Shown piece by piece: positions 53,803 to 62,808 of a DNA stretch of 64,000 nt. The number at the start of each line of letters is the position of its first letter. The first letter of the stretch is position 1. The position numbers were made by a program, and so were the translations under genes. This stretch comes from Azospirillum soli (lineage in GTDB: Bacteria; Pseudomonadota; Alphaproteobacteria; Azospirillales; Azospirillaceae), in NCBI RefSeq assembly GCF_017876165.1, contig NZ_JAGINQ010000002.1, positions 372,001 through 436,000 of the forward strand. The letters are read 5' to 3'. The notes under the pieces were generated by a model that ran no database searches, was not told where the DNA came from, and saw nothing but the letters and a program-made list of their open reading frames with translations.

Positions 53803-54687
53803 GTGACGGAGGTGCTGCGCCGCTATGGGCCGGTGCTGACCGGCCTGATCCTGGCGGCCGTGGCGGTCTGGCTGGCGCTGCTGGTCGTGCTGCCGCAGCT
53901 GCTGATGGTGGACTTCTCGTTCCGGCCGTCGCTGCCGCCCAGCAAGCTCGGCGGGCCGGAGGACGTCTACACGCTGAAGAACTACGCGACGCTGTGGACC
54001 AACCAGATCCACCTCGCAATTTTCCTGAAGACCATCTGGGCCAGCGCGCTGGTCACCGCCGTGACGCTGGTCGTCTGCTACCCCGTGGCTTTCTACCTCG
54101 CCCAGGTGGCGCCCCGGCGCCGGCTGCCCACGCTGATCCTGATGCTGGTCGTTCCCTTCTGGATCAACGAGCTGCTGCGCACCTTCGCCTGGTACATCAT
54201 CCTGGCCTACAACGGCCCGCTGAACGTGCTGCTGGTCAAGCTCGGCATCTTCACGGAGCCGCAGCGACTGCTGGGCGGCGACGCGGGCGTGATCGTGGGG
54301 ATGGTGTACGTCTACATCCTCTTCATGGTGTTTCCGATCACCAACGCCATGGAATCGCTGGACCGCAACCAGATCGAGGCGGCGCGGGACTTAGGATCCG
54401 GCTGGCTGCGCATCCACCGCCGCATCGTCATCCCGCACGCCAAGCCGGGCATCGCGGTCGGCTGCATCATGACTTTCATGCTGGCGGCGGGCAGCTACGC
54501 CGTGCCGGCCCTGCTCGGCGGGCCGCAGAGCCGCTGGTTCACCGAGGTCATCTACAACTGGTTCTTTGAGGGCGGGAACTGGAACCAGGGTGCGGCCTAC
54601 GCCTTCATACTGCTGGTCCTGTGCATCGGCTTCATCCTGCTGATGATGCGCCTGTTCCGCGTCGGCCTGACGGATATCGCGAAATGA
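53803..54687 (+). CDS. Polyamine-type ABC transporter permease 1 (PotB-like)
   Basis: A 294-residue inner-membrane permease with about six helices. The ABC-binding EAA loop is EAARDLGSGWLRIHRRIVIP (near residue 196). The N-terminal VLPQLLMVDFSFRPSLPPSK and FWINELLRTFAWYIIL are typical of PotB-type proteins. GTG 53803 is the start, and its ribosome site is weak. The gene should pair with the second permease and with the binding protein and ATPase at 48.6-51.1 kb; the copper cassette on the opposite strand separates the two halves. A near-duplicated AAATGACGGG follows the stop. Confidence 0.87.
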   Translation: MTEVLRRYGPVLTGLILAAVAVWLALLVVLPQLLMVDFSFRPSLPPSKLGGPEDVYTLKNYATLWTNQIHLAIFLKTIWASALVTAVTLVVCYPVAFYLAQVAPRRRLPTLILMLVVPFWINELLRTFAWYIILAYNGPLNVLLVKLGIFTEPQRLLGGDAGVIVGMVYVYILFMVFPITNAMESLDRNQIEAARDLGSGWLRIHRRIVIPHAKPGIAVGCIMTFMLAAGSYAVPALLGGPQSRWFTEVIYNWFFEGGNWNQGAAYAFILLVLCIGFILLMMRLFRVGLTDIAK

Positions 54688-54709
54688 CGGGCCAAATGAC
54701 GGGGGCGAA

Positions 54710-55522
54710 ATGACCGCCGCAACCTTCCGCCGCTGGATGACCGGCGCCTATCTCGTCGTTTTCTTTGGCTATCTGTTCCTGCCGCTGGCCATCATGGCGG
54801 CGGCGACCTTCAACACCAGCCGCTTTCCCACCGTCACGCCCTGGATGGGTTTCACGCTGAACTGGTTCACGGCGCTGTGGGCCGACCAGCGCATGTGGCA
54901 GGCGCTGGGGACGAGTCTGCTGATCGGGGCGGGGGTGATCGCGGTGGCCGTGCCGCTGGGCCTTGCTGCCGCCCTGCTGCTCGACCGGCTGCACAGCCGT
55001 GCGCGGACCTTCCTTTACGCCGTGATGGTGTCGCCGCTGCTGACGCCGGGGGTGATCGTCGGCATCTCGACGCTGGTCTTCTGGCGGCAATGGTTCGGGG
55101 TGACGGGCGGGCTGTTCCTGACCATCGTCGCGCAGTCGAGCTTCATCGCCGCCTATGCGATGCTTCTCTTCCTCGCCCGCCTTCAGCGGTTCGATTCGAC
55201 GTTGGAGGAGGCGGCGCTGGACCTGGGCGCCACGCACGGGCAGGTGTTCCGGCGCATCACGCTGCCGTACCTGACGCCGGCGATCCTGTCGGCGTCCTTC
55301 CTGGCCTTCCTTCAGAGCTTCGAGAACTACAACACGACGCTGTTCGTCCGCGGGCTGGACACCACGCTGACGATCTACATCGCGTCCAAGGTGCGCACGG
55401 GACTGACGCCCGCGGTCAACGCGCTGTCGCTGATCCTGATCGCGCTGACCATCCTGGGCGCCGTCGTCCACGAGGTCCTGCGCCGGCGCGAAGCGCGCCG
55501 GCAGGCAGCCCCGGCGGAGTGA
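54710..55522 (+). CDS. Polyamine-type ABC transporter permease 2 (PotC-like)
   Basis: A 270-residue permease with six predicted membrane helices. The EAA loop is EAALDLGATHGQVFRRITLP (near residue 165). LLDRLHSRARTFLYAVMVSP and PLLTPGVIVGISTLVFWRQW are family-like, and the last helix ends LGAVVHEVLRR. It begins 22 bases after the first permease, with the repeated AAATGACGGG sequence between. It is the last gene of the transporter group. The basic C-terminal tail REARRQAAPAE is cytoplasmic. Confidence 0.87.
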   Translation: MTAATFRRWMTGAYLVVFFGYLFLPLAIMAAATFNTSRFPTVTPWMGFTLNWFTALWADQRMWQALGTSLLIGAGVIAVAVPLGLAAALLLDRLHSRARTFLYAVMVSPLLTPGVIVGISTLVFWRQWFGVTGGLFLTIVAQSSFIAAYAMLLFLARLQRFDSTLEEAALDLGATHGQVFRRITLPYLTPAILSASFLAFLQSFENYNTTLFVRGLDTTLTIYIASKVRTGLTPAVNALSLILIALTILGAVVHEVLRRREARRQAAPAE

Positions 55523-55540
55523 CGGCCCCAAAAAGGGCGA

Positions 55541-55795
55541 TCAGTCCTCGTCTTCGTCCGCGTCGGCCTCGATCTGCGAGGCGAGGTCGCGCAGCATGTC
55601 GATCACGTCCTCGTGGCTCGTCTCGTCCACGGCGGCGTTGACGGCGGCCTCGATCATGGCAACGGCGATGTAGGGGCCGAGCGGGCCGCCTTCCTTGATC
55701 GCCTCGTCCAGGTGCTTCTCGGCGATCGACAGGGCCTTCTCGAACAGGGCCTCGGCCGTCTGGTTGGTTTTCTCGTTGCTCATCATCCGGTCCAT
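55541..55795 (-). CDS. Small acidic protein of unknown function
   Basis: An 84-residue soluble protein with no recognisable family. It is predicted to be mostly helical: ALFEKALSIAEKHLDEAIKE, GPYIAVAMIEAAVNAAVDET and DVIDMLRDLASQIEADADED. The C-terminus is a run of Asp and Glu. No signal peptide is seen. It is convergent with the permease gene, 18 bases apart. Start may be ATG 55795, 55786 or 55783; the order of codons MDRMMSNEK leaves all three open. Its normal-looking, GC-rich codon use supports a real gene. Confidence 0.68.
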   Translation of the reverse strand: MDRMMSNEKTNQTAEALFEKALSIAEKHLDEAIKEGGPLGPYIAVAMIEAAVNAAVDETSHEDVIDMLRDLASQIEADADEDED

Positions 55796-55922
55796 AGCGG
55801 GTGTTGGTCCGACTCCTATAACACCGCCTCGCTCGCATTGGCGCGGTTATTCGCGCCCGATGCCGCGAATAACCGCCATGATCCAGCTTGTTCCCGGCGC
55901 CCGGACCGGCCACATTCGGCGG

Positions 55923-56360
55923 ATGACCGACCAGACCCCAGACCAGCCCCCTGGCCCGACCAGCCCCGATGCCTACCGTTTCTGGACCGGCGAGCGCGTG
56001 CGCTTCGCCGACCTCGACGCGCTGGGCCACGTCAACAACAACGCCATCGGCGTGTATTTCGAGCAGGGGCGCGTCGATTTCCTGCAAGAATGCGGCGGCT
56101 TCCGTGACGCCGACCCGTGGACCGTCGTTCTGGCCCGCAGCCTGATCGAGTACAAGGCGGAGCTTCGATACCCCGCCACCGTGCGCATCGGCGTGCGGGT
56201 GCTGAAGCTCGGCAACAGCTCCTTGGTGGTCGGCGCCGGCGTGTTCGAGGGCGACCGCTGCATCGCCACGCAGGAGGCCGTCTGCGTCATCGTGGACAAG
56301 GCCGAACACCGCCCGACCCCCATCCCCGAGGGCTTGCGCGCCGTCCTCGCCCGCTATTAA
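55923..56360 (+). CDS. Acyl-CoA thioesterase (4-hydroxybenzoyl-CoA thioesterase type hotdog)
   Basis: A 145-residue hotdog-fold protein. The signature VRFADLDALGHVNNNAIGVY (near residue 27) holds the catalytic Asp of the 4-hydroxybenzoyl-CoA thioesterase type, and DFLQECGGF follows. LIEYKAELRYPATVRIGVRV is the central strand region. It hydrolyses an acyl-CoA of unknown identity. ATG 55923 (MTDQTPDQ) is chosen; longer in-frame starts are not family-like. The multicopper oxidase gene follows after 12 bases on the same strand, but no functional link is evident. Confidence 0.84.
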   Translation: MTDQTPDQPPGPTSPDAYRFWTGERVRFADLDALGHVNNNAIGVYFEQGRVDFLQECGGFRDADPWTVVLARSLIEYKAELRYPATVRIGVRVLKLGNSSLVVGAGVFEGDRCIATQEAVCVIVDKAEHRPTPIPEGLRAVLARY

Positions 56361-56372
56361 ACGGACTTAAAC

Positions 56373-57761
56373 ATGCCCATCCGCCTGTCCCGCCGCACGC
56401 TTTTGACTGGTAGCGCCGCCATCGCCGGCGCCGCGATGCTGCCGCGCGTGCCGCTGGCCGGCGAGGGCAAGGCCATCGATCTCACCGCCGGCCCCGCCCG
56501 ATTGCCGCTCGTCGGCAAGGGCCATCCGGAAACGCTGGTCTGGGCCTACAACGGCCGCGTCCCCGGCCCGGAGCTGCGCTTCCGCCAGGGCGACACCGCC
56601 CGCATCGCCTTCGCCAACGGCCTGCCGGAGGTCACCACCATCCATTGGCATGGCCTGCGCGTGCCGAACAACATGGATGGCGTCCCCCACCTCTCGCAGA
56701 CCGAGGTGCCGTCCGGCGGCCGCTTCGCCTACGAGTTCGCGCTGAAGGACGCCGGCACCTTCTGGTATCACCCGCATTCCAACAGCGGGGTGCAGCTCGC
56801 CCACGGCCTGTCCGGCGCCTTCATCGTGGAGGAGCGTGAGCCGATCCGCGTGGACCGCGACCTGCTCTGGGTGCTCGGCGACTGGCGCCTGACCAAGGAG
56901 GCGGAGATCGCCGGCGGCTTCGGCCACCCGATGGACAGCACCCACGCCGGCCGCATCGGCAACACGGTGACCGTCAACGGTGCCATCCTGGACGAGGTGC
57001 CCGTCCGCGCCGGGGAGCGCGTCCGCCTGCGCCTGATCAACACCGCCAACGCCCGCGTCTTCGCGCTGGAGTTCAAGGGGCACGACCCGCAGGTGATCGC
57101 GCTGGACGGGCAGCCGATGCCGCCGCACGCGCCCAAGGGCGGCAAGGTCATCCTCGCCCCCGGCCAGCGCGCCGACCTCGTGCTGGACATGGCCGGCAAG
57201 CCCGGCGAGCGGTTCGACGTGGTGGACGGCTTCTACCCGCGCATGGCCTACCGCCTGACGCGGCTGACCTACGGCACCGAGGCCCCCTTGCGGGAATCGC
57301 CGCTGGACGCTCCCATCGCGCTGGCGCCCAACCCCTTGCCGGAACCGGACCTCGCCAACGCCGTCCGCCAGGACGTGATCCTCGACGGCGGGATGCACGG
57401 CGCCATGCCGAAGGGCGCCGGCCCGCGCGGCCCCTTCTGGGCGCTGAACGGGCAGGCCCCCATGGGCCACCACATGGAGCCGCTCATCACCGCCAAACGC
57501 GGCCAAACGCTGGTGACCACCTTCGTCAACGAGACCGGCTGGTGGCACCCGATGCACCTGCACGGCTTCCCCTTCCGCGTCCTGAAGCACAACGGCGAGC
57601 CGACCCCGCACCGCGAGTGGCGCGACACCGTCCTGCTCGGCCCCGAAGAGACCGCCGAGATCGCCTTCGTCGCTGAAGAGGCCGGCGACTGGATGCTCCA
57701 CTGTCACATTCTGGAACACCAGGAGACCGGCATGATGGCCGTATTGAAAGTAACCGCGTGA
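56373..57761 (+). CDS. Multicopper oxidase (CopA/CueO-like)
   Basis: A 462-residue periplasmic oxidase. A Tat signal is at the start (LSRRTLLTGSAAIAGAAML). The four copper-binding segments are all present: TIHWHGLRVP (near residue 90), FWYHPHSNSG (near 130), HPMHLHGFPF (near 392) and MLHCHILEHQETGMM (near 443), with an axial Met. It probably oxidises Cu(I) or an organic substrate with oxygen. Its position 2.8 kb from the copCD-ycnI cassette hints at a wider copper-handling region. Its stop overlaps the GTG of the rlmD-type gene. Confidence 0.91.
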   Translation: MPIRLSRRTLLTGSAAIAGAAMLPRVPLAGEGKAIDLTAGPARLPLVGKGHPETLVWAYNGRVPGPELRFRQGDTARIAFANGLPEVTTIHWHGLRVPNNMDGVPHLSQTEVPSGGRFAYEFALKDAGTFWYHPHSNSGVQLAHGLSGAFIVEEREPIRVDRDLLWVLGDWRLTKEAEIAGGFGHPMDSTHAGRIGNTVTVNGAILDEVPVRAGERVRLRLINTANARVFALEFKGHDPQVIALDGQPMPPHAPKGGKVILAPGQRADLVLDMAGKPGERFDVVDGFYPRMAYRLTRLTYGTEAPLRESPLDAPIALAPNPLPEPDLANAVRQDVILDGGMHGAMPKGAGPRGPFWALNGQAPMGHHMEPLITAKRGQTLVTTFVNETGWWHPMHLHGFPFRVLKHNGEPTPHREWRDTVLLGPEETAEIAFVAEEAGDWMLHCHILEHQETGMMAVLKVTA

Positions 57762-59080
57762 AACGTTCCTTCTCCAATTCCAAACGCCGCCCGCAAACTT
57801 CGTCGGAACCCCTCATCGCCGATGTGACCATCTCGGAGGTCGGCGCACGCGGCGACGGTATCGCCAGCGTCGAGGGCGTCAAGGTTTTCGTCCCCCTGAC
57901 CGTCCCCGGCGACCGCGTGCGCGTCCGCATAAAGGACGGCGCCAACGAGAAAAGCGCCGATAAGGGCGAGGCCCTGCGCGCGGACCTGCTGGAAATCCTG
58001 GAACCCGGCCCCGGCCGTGGCACGGCACCCTGCGGCCATTTCGGCACCTGCGGCGGCTGCACGCTCCAGCACATGGGCGACGGGTCTTACGCGGCCTGGA
58101 AGGTCGGGCTGGTGCGCGGCGCGCTGGCCCGCGTCGGGCTGGGCGACCTGCCCATGGAGCCGCTGTCCCGCACCCCCGCCGCCGCCCGCCGCCGCGCCCG
58201 CTTCGCGGCGCTGAAGCGCGGCAAGCGCGTCTGGTTCGGCTTCAACGAACGGCTCAGCCACCGCCTTGTCGATCTGGAGGACTGCCCGGTTCTCGTCCCG
58301 CGCCTGACCGCGCTGGTCGAGCCCCTGCGCGCGCTGCTGCTTCAGGTCCTTCCCGAGGGCGGGGCCTGCGACGTGATCGCGACCGATCTGGAAGGGGGCA
58401 TCGACCTCGTGCTGGTTGGCCCGCGCAGCCTCGATCGCACCGCCCGCGAGCGTTTGGTGGCGTTTAACGAGGCCGAGATCGCCCGCATCTCCTGGCAGCC
58501 GGACGACCGTGGCGCGCCCGAGCCCATCGCCCACCGTCGCCCCGTCGCGGTGCGTTTCGCGGGCGTGCCGGTCACCCCGCCGCCCGGCGCCTTCCTGCAA
58601 GCGAGCGCCGAGGGCGAAGCGGCCTTGGTGTCCGCCGTTCTGGAGCATGTTGGAGAGGCAAAGCGCGTCGCCGACCTGTTCGCCGGGATCGGCACCTTCT
58701 CAATACCGCTAGCCCAGCGTTCGGCGGTCCACGCCGTGGAGGGCGACGCCCCGGCGCAGGCCGCCCTGAACAAGGCCACCGGCAGCCTGCGCCTGACCAC
58801 CGAACGCCGCGACCTGTTCGAGAATCCCCTGACCGCCAAGGAGTTGGCCCGTTTCGACGCGGTCGTCTTCGACCCGCCCCGCGCCGGAGCGGCGGCGCAG
58901 GCCCAGGCGCTGGCCGCCAGCAAGGTTCCGCTGGTGGTGGCGGTGTCCTGCAACCCCGCCACCTTCGCCCGCGACGCCCGTACCCTGGTCGATGGGGGCT
59001 ACACGTTGAAACGCGTTTACCCCGTGGACCAGTTCCTTTGGTCGGCGCATGTGGAAGTGGTCGGGGTGTTCACACGATAA
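57758..59080 (+). CDS. rlmD: 23S rRNA (uracil-5-)-methyltransferase, RlmD/RumA type
   Basis: A 440-residue SAM-dependent RNA m5U methyltransferase. The N-terminal TRAM part has DVTISEVGARGDGIASVEGV. The [4Fe-4S] cluster Cys are in APCGHFGTCGGCTLQH (near residue 90) and in LEDCPVLVP. The SAM site is VADLFAGIGTFSIPLA (near 306), and the catalytic Cys in VAVSCNPATFARD (near 392). GTG 57758 overlaps the oxidase stop by 4 bases. RlmD versus RlmCD or TrmA target site cannot be decided by sequence reading alone. A long inverted repeat follows the gene. Confidence 0.87.
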   Translation: MKRSFSNSKRRPQTSSEPLIADVTISEVGARGDGIASVEGVKVFVPLTVPGDRVRVRIKDGANEKSADKGEALRADLLEILEPGPGRGTAPCGHFGTCGGCTLQHMGDGSYAAWKVGLVRGALARVGLGDLPMEPLSRTPAAARRRARFAALKRGKRVWFGFNERLSHRLVDLEDCPVLVPRLTALVEPLRALLLQVLPEGGACDVIATDLEGGIDLVLVGPRSLDRTARERLVAFNEAEIARISWQPDDRGAPEPIAHRRPVAVRFAGVPVTPPPGAFLQASAEGEAALVSAVLEHVGEAKRVADLFAGIGTFSIPLAQRSAVHAVEGDAPAQAALNKATGSLRLTTERRDLFENPLTAKELARFDAVVFDPPRAGAAAQAQALAASKVPLVVAVSCNPATFARDARTLVDGGYTLKRVYPVDQFLWSAHVEVVGVFTR

Positions 59081-59220
59081 AAAAAGAATAACCACCAAGA
59101 CACCAAGGGCACAAAGAACTTTATAAAAAGGTCTGGCGGCGCGGATCGTCCTTCCGCCAGTTGACGTCCCTTTGTGAAGTTCTTAGTGTCTTGATGTCTT
59201 CGTGGTAAAATTTCTTTTTT
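59080..59220. repeat. Long intergenic inverted repeat with CACCAAGA motifs
   Basis: The left arm (59080-59121) has AACCACCAAGACACCAAGGG, and the right arm (59177-59220) its imperfect inverse TTCTTAGTGTCTTGATGTCTT and CGTGG. An inner hairpin CTGGCGG / CCGCCAG sits at about 59132-59159. It fills the gap between the convergent rlmD-type and rlmI genes and even provides the first base of the rlmI stop codon. Confidence 0.85.
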
Positions 59221-60427
59221 AGTCGAGCTGCATCACGATGGCCTTCAGATAGGCCGATTCGGGCAGGTTCGGGTGCACCGGATGGTCCGGGCCGGCCCCG
59301 GCGGTGCGCAGGATGCGCCCCGTGCGCCCGGCGTCCGTCAGGCCGCGCGCGACCTGCTCGGCGAAGGTCGGGGTGTCCACGTTGTGGCTGCAGGACGCGC
59401 ACAGTAGAAAGCCGCCGGGCGCCGTGATCTTGGCGGCCAGACGGGTCATTTTGCGGTAGGCGCGGCACCCCACGGCCAGGTCCTTCTTCGACTTCACGAA
59501 GGCCGGCGGGTCGGCGATCACCACCTCGAACTTTTCGCCGGCCGCGTTCAGCCGCTCCAGCTCGTTGAAGGCGTCGGCGCGGCGCGCCTCGAACCGGTCG
59601 GACACGCCGTTGGCCTCGGCCGCGCGGGTCGCGTTGTCCAGCGCCCCCTGCGAACGGTCCACCGACACCACCGACGACGCGCCGGCGACCGCGCATAGCA
59701 CGCCGAAGCCGCCGTTGTAGCTGAAGAAGTCGATGGCCCGCTTGCCCTTCGCCAGCTTGGCGATGAAGGCGCGGTTGTCGCGCTGGTCGTAGAACCAGCC
59801 GGTCTTCTGCCCGCCCAGCGGGTCGGCGAAGAAGGTGGCGCCGTTCTCCTCCAGCCGGATCGGGCCGTCGATCTCGCCCTTGGCCAGCCGGGTCTCCTCG
59901 GCCAGCCCTTCCAGCGCGCGCTGGGTGCTGTCGTTGCGCAGGATGACCGCGCGCGGGGCCAGCACCTCGTCCAGCGCCGCCAGGATGGCGTCGATTCGCT
60001 GGTCCATGAAGACGCTGTTGGCCTGAACCGTCACCACGTCGCCGTAGCGGTCCACGATCAGGCCCGGCAGCCCGTCGGCCTCGGCGTGCACCACGCGGTA
60101 ATAGGGACGGTCGAACAGCTGGTCGCGCAGCTCGACGGCGCGGCGGAGCCGGCCGGCGATGAAGGCGTGGTCCACCACGGTTGCCGGGTCGCTGGACAGC
60201 AGCCGCGCGGCGATCAGCGTGTGCGGGTTGAAGGTGGCGATGCCCAGCGGCGTGCCGCCTGCGTCCAGAAGCCGCACCGGGCTGCCGGGCGGCACGGCCT
60301 TGGCCGCCGTGTCCATCTGGACTTCGTTGGAATAGACCCAGGGATGGCCGTGCAGGACGCGCCGCTGGCGGCCGGCCTGCAAATGGATCGCCGGGTATTT
60401 GACGGGTTTGGTGATGGTGTCGCTCAT
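59219..60427 (-). CDS. rlmI: 23S rRNA (cytosine-1962-C5)-methyltransferase, RlmI type
   Basis: A 402-residue class I methyltransferase with a PUA domain at the N-terminus (about 10-80, YPAIHLQAGRQRRVLHGHPW). An RlmI-like middle has NDSTQRALEGL and DPLGGQKTGWFYDQRDNRAF. The SAM fold has AIDFFSYNGGFGVLCAVAGA (near residue 235), and the catalytic motif IADPPAFVKSKKDL (near 308), with Cys in LCASCSHNVD (near 348). ATG 60427 matches the family start, and the frame upstream of it is not family-like. It stands alone between a repeat and the GNAT-like gene. Confidence 0.88.
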   Translation of the reverse strand: MSDTITKPVKYPAIHLQAGRQRRVLHGHPWVYSNEVQMDTAAKAVPPGSPVRLLDAGGTPLGIATFNPHTLIAARLLSSDPATVVDHAFIAGRLRRAVELRDQLFDRPYYRVVHAEADGLPGLIVDRYGDVVTVQANSVFMDQRIDAILAALDEVLAPRAVILRNDSTQRALEGLAEETRLAKGEIDGPIRLEENGATFFADPLGGQKTGWFYDQRDNRAFIAKLAKGKRAIDFFSYNGGFGVLCAVAGASSVVSVDRSQGALDNATRAAEANGVSDRFEARRADAFNELERLNAAGEKFEVVIADPPAFVKSKKDLAVGCRAYRKMTRLAAKITAPGGFLLCASCSHNVDTPTFAEQVARGLTDAGRTGRILRTAGAGPDHPVHPNLPESAYLKAIVMQLD

Positions 60428-60519
60428 GGACCCGCACTGTAGCGGCTTGGCGCCGCCGCGCAATCCGTCACAGGGAGAGGGATGCGAATCAGCACCCCGC
60501 CCACACTTGTCACATGCGG

Positions 60520-61047
60520 CTATTTGCCATCCCGCGCGTCGCCGCGCGGCGGGTGGGCGTGGTTGTCGTTGGCCCCGTCCAGCGGCTTGCACATGCGCAG
60601 GGTTTCGGTCCGGTGCCCCTCGTTGCGGAAGCAGGACAGCACGGAATTGTGTGAATCCGCCGCTCCCACGCAGCTTTCCGGCAGCGTGGTGTGGATCGCC
60701 GAGCAGCCCAAGCCCCGCGCCAGAACGTCCATGGACCGCAGCAGCGTCTCCGCTGGCCCGGTCATGTCGAACAGATCCAGCACGACGAAATTCTCCACGG
60801 CCAAAATTCGACCGTGGCGCAGATGCTCCTCAATGGCGTATGAGAAAAGCCCATGGAGGTACCCCCTCGCGTTCTGCACGGTCATGATGCCGGTCGGAGC
60901 CGTGGGGGTATCGACGGACCCAATGAGTGCCGCGGCATACGCGCGCCAACGCTCCACCGCCAGGTCCGGGGCGATGGCACGCACCAGAGGGTAGGCCTGG
61001 TCGATTTGACGCTGACCGAGAGGTTTCGCGATGAAGCTGTCGTCCAT
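60520..61047 (-). CDS. GNAT-like protein of unknown function, divergent from ccoN
   Basis: A 175-residue soluble protein. ALGQRQIDQAYPLVRAIAPD at the N-terminus and HGRILAVENFVVLDLFDMTG with the helix ETLLRSMDVLARGLGCSAIH resemble a GNAT acetyltransferase fold, but the acetyl-CoA loop (QxxGxG/A) is not seen. The tail has a cysteine in SCFRNEGHRTETLRMCKPLD. ATG 61047 lies 58 bases from the FNR/FixK-type box, so it may be co-regulated with ccoNOQP in low oxygen. A paralogue of this kind beside cco genes is known in some related genomes, but its role is not established. Confidence 0.68.
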   Translation of the reverse strand: MDDSFIAKPLGQRQIDQAYPLVRAIAPDLAVERWRAYAAALIGSVDTPTAPTGIMTVQNARGYLHGLFSYAIEEHLRHGRILAVENFVVLDLFDMTGPAETLLRSMDVLARGLGCSAIHTTLPESCVGAADSHNSVLSCFRNEGHRTETLRMCKPLDGANDNHAHPPRGDARDGK

Positions 61048-61104
61048 GCCTGTCCAACCGCGTGAAGGACGGTGAACGATGGCAGGCACCGGTAAGCCCG
61101 GTCG

Positions 61105-61118
61105 TTGACGTAGATCAA
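61105..61118. promoter_or_regulatory. FNR/FixK-type anaerobox of the cco promoter
   Basis: TTGAC-GTAG-ATCAA matches the consensus TTGAY-N4-RTCAA. The centre is at 61111.5. CATATT at 61141-61146 would be a -10 for a start near 61153, placing the box at -41.5, the standard class II activation geometry. It lies 65 bases upstream of the divergent GNAT-like gene, so that gene may share the site. Confidence 0.85.
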
Positions 61119-61291
61119 TGTTGCAAAGTCCACCCCTACACATATTGGGGACTATTGGAGGCAGGCGCGTCCGGCGTCGGCATGCGTACATCGCGCGCGA
61201 ACCTGCCCCCCTCCTTAACAGTACGTACCCAGCGGTGGTGCAACCTCAGAGGGAGCGGCCCGAGCCGCCCGGGGCAAACGGGAGAGATTGA

Positions 61292-62788
61292 ATGACATCA
61301 GCGACTCTGACTCCAGGGGCCGCCCTGGGCAGCCAGCGGGTGTCGGAAGACGTTCGTTATTACGAAGACGCCGTCCGACTCTTCGTCATCGCTGCAGTGT
61401 TCTGGGGTGTCGTCGGCTTCCTGGCCGGCACGTTCATCGCGCTGCAGCTTGCGTTTCCGGCGCTGAATCTCGGCCTTGAGTGGACGAGCTTCGGTCGCCT
61501 GCGGCCGGTTCACACCTCGGCCGTGATTTTCGCGTTCGGTGGCAACGTTCTGTTCGCCACCTCGCTCTACTCCGTGCAGCGCACCAGCCGCCAGTTCCTG
61601 TTCGGCGGCGAGGGCCTCGCGAAGTTCATCTTCTGGAACTACAACATCTTCATTGTCCTGGCGGCGCTCAGCTACGTGCTCGGCTACACCCAGGGCAAGG
61701 AATATGCCGAGCCGGAATGGATCCTCGACCTCTACCTGACGGTCGTCTGGGTCCTGTACGCCATCCAGTTCATCGGCACGGTGATGACGCGGCGCGAGTC
61801 GCACATCTACGTGGCGAACTGGTTCTTCATGGCGTTCATCCTGACGGTCGCGATCCTGCACCTCGGCAACAACGTCAACGTCCCGGTGTCGCTGACGGGG
61901 CTGAAGTCCTACCCGTTCGTGTCGGGCGTGCAGAGCGCCATGGTGCAGTGGTGGTACGGCCACAACGCGGTCGGCTTCTTCCTGACCGCCGGCTTCCTCG
62001 GCATCATGTACTACTTCGTCCCGAAGCGCGCCGAGCGGCCGGTCTATTCGTACCGCCTGTCGATCGTGCACTTCTGGACGCTGATCTTCCTCTACATCTG
62101 GGCCGGTCCGCACCACCTGCACTACACCTCTCTCCCGGACTGGGCGCAGACGCTGGGCATGACCTTCTCGGTCATGCTGTGGATGCCGTCGTGGGGCGGC
62201 ATGATCAACGGCATCATGACCCTGTCGGGCGCCTGGGATAAGCTGCGCACCGACCCGGTCCTGCGTTTCCTCGTCACGTCGGTGGCCTTCTACGGCATGT
62301 CGACCTTCGAGGGCCCGCTGATGTCGGTGAAGCCGGTCAACGCGCTGTCGCACTACACCGACTGGACGGTCGGTCACGTGCACTCCGGCGCGCTGGGCTG
62401 GGTCGCCTTCATCTCCTTCGGCGCCATCTACTACCTGGTTCCGGTCCTGTGGAAGCGCTCGCAGCTCTACAGCCTGCGTCTGGTCAGCTACCACTTCTGG
62501 ACCGCCACTATCGGCATCGTGCTCTACATCACCGCCATGTGGGTGTCGGGCATCATGCAGGGCCTGATGTGGCGCGCCTACGACAACCTCGGCTTCCTCC
62601 AGTACTCGTTCGTCGAGACGGTTGCGGCCATGCATCCCTTCTACGTGATCCGTGCGATGGGTGGCGTGCTGTTCGTCACGGGCGCCCTGATCATGGTCTA
62701 CAACCTGTGGCGCACGGCCAAGGGTGACGTCCGCATCGAGAAGCCCTATGCCACCGCCCCGCACAAGGCGGCGGTCGGTGCGGCCTAA
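61292..62788 (+). CDS. ccoN: Cytochrome c oxidase cbb3-type subunit I
   Basis: CcoN is the catalytic haem b/b3-CuB subunit of the high-affinity terminal oxidase. The 498-residue protein has about 12 membrane helices. His ligands include those in [20 protein letters not shown] (near residue 67), [18 protein letters not shown] (near 222), and the CuB pair in [17 protein letters not shown] (near 270). [18 protein letters not shown] (near 360) carries the haem ligands. ATG 61292 is preceded by GGGAGAG. It heads ccoNOQP, and expression should depend on the FNR/FixK box at 61105. Confidence 0.96.
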   Translation: MTSATLTPGAALGSQRVSEDVRYYEDAVRLFVIAAVFWGVVGFLAGTFIALQLAFPALNLGLEWTSFGRLRPVHTSAVIFAFGGNVLFATSLYSVQRTSRQFLFGGEGLAKFIFWNYNIFIVLAALSYVLGYTQGKEYAEPEWILDLYLTVVWVLYAIQFIGTVMTRRESHIYVANWFFMAFILTVAILHLGNNVNVPVSLTGLKSYPFVSGVQSAMVQWWYGHNAVGFFLTAGFLGIMYYFVPKRAERPVYSYRLSIVHFWTLIFLYIWAGPHHLHYTSLPDWAQTLGMTFSVMLWMPSWGGMINGIMTLSGAWDKLRTDPVLRFLVTSVAFYGMSTFEGPLMSVKPVNALSHYTDWTVGHVHSGALGWVAFISFGAIYYLVPVLWKRSQLYSLRLVSYHFWTATIGIVLYITAMWVSGIMQGLMWRAYDNLGFLQYSFVETVAAMHPFYVIRAMGGVLFVTGALIMVYNLWRTAKGDVRIEKPYATAPHKAAVGAA

Positions 62789-62808
62789 CGCCCGGAGGAT
62801 CTGAGAAA

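Noticed and set aside
55695-55922. A longer N-terminus for the thioesterase
   Set aside because: The extra residues would read antisense through the small acidic protein gene and are unlike the hotdog family start.
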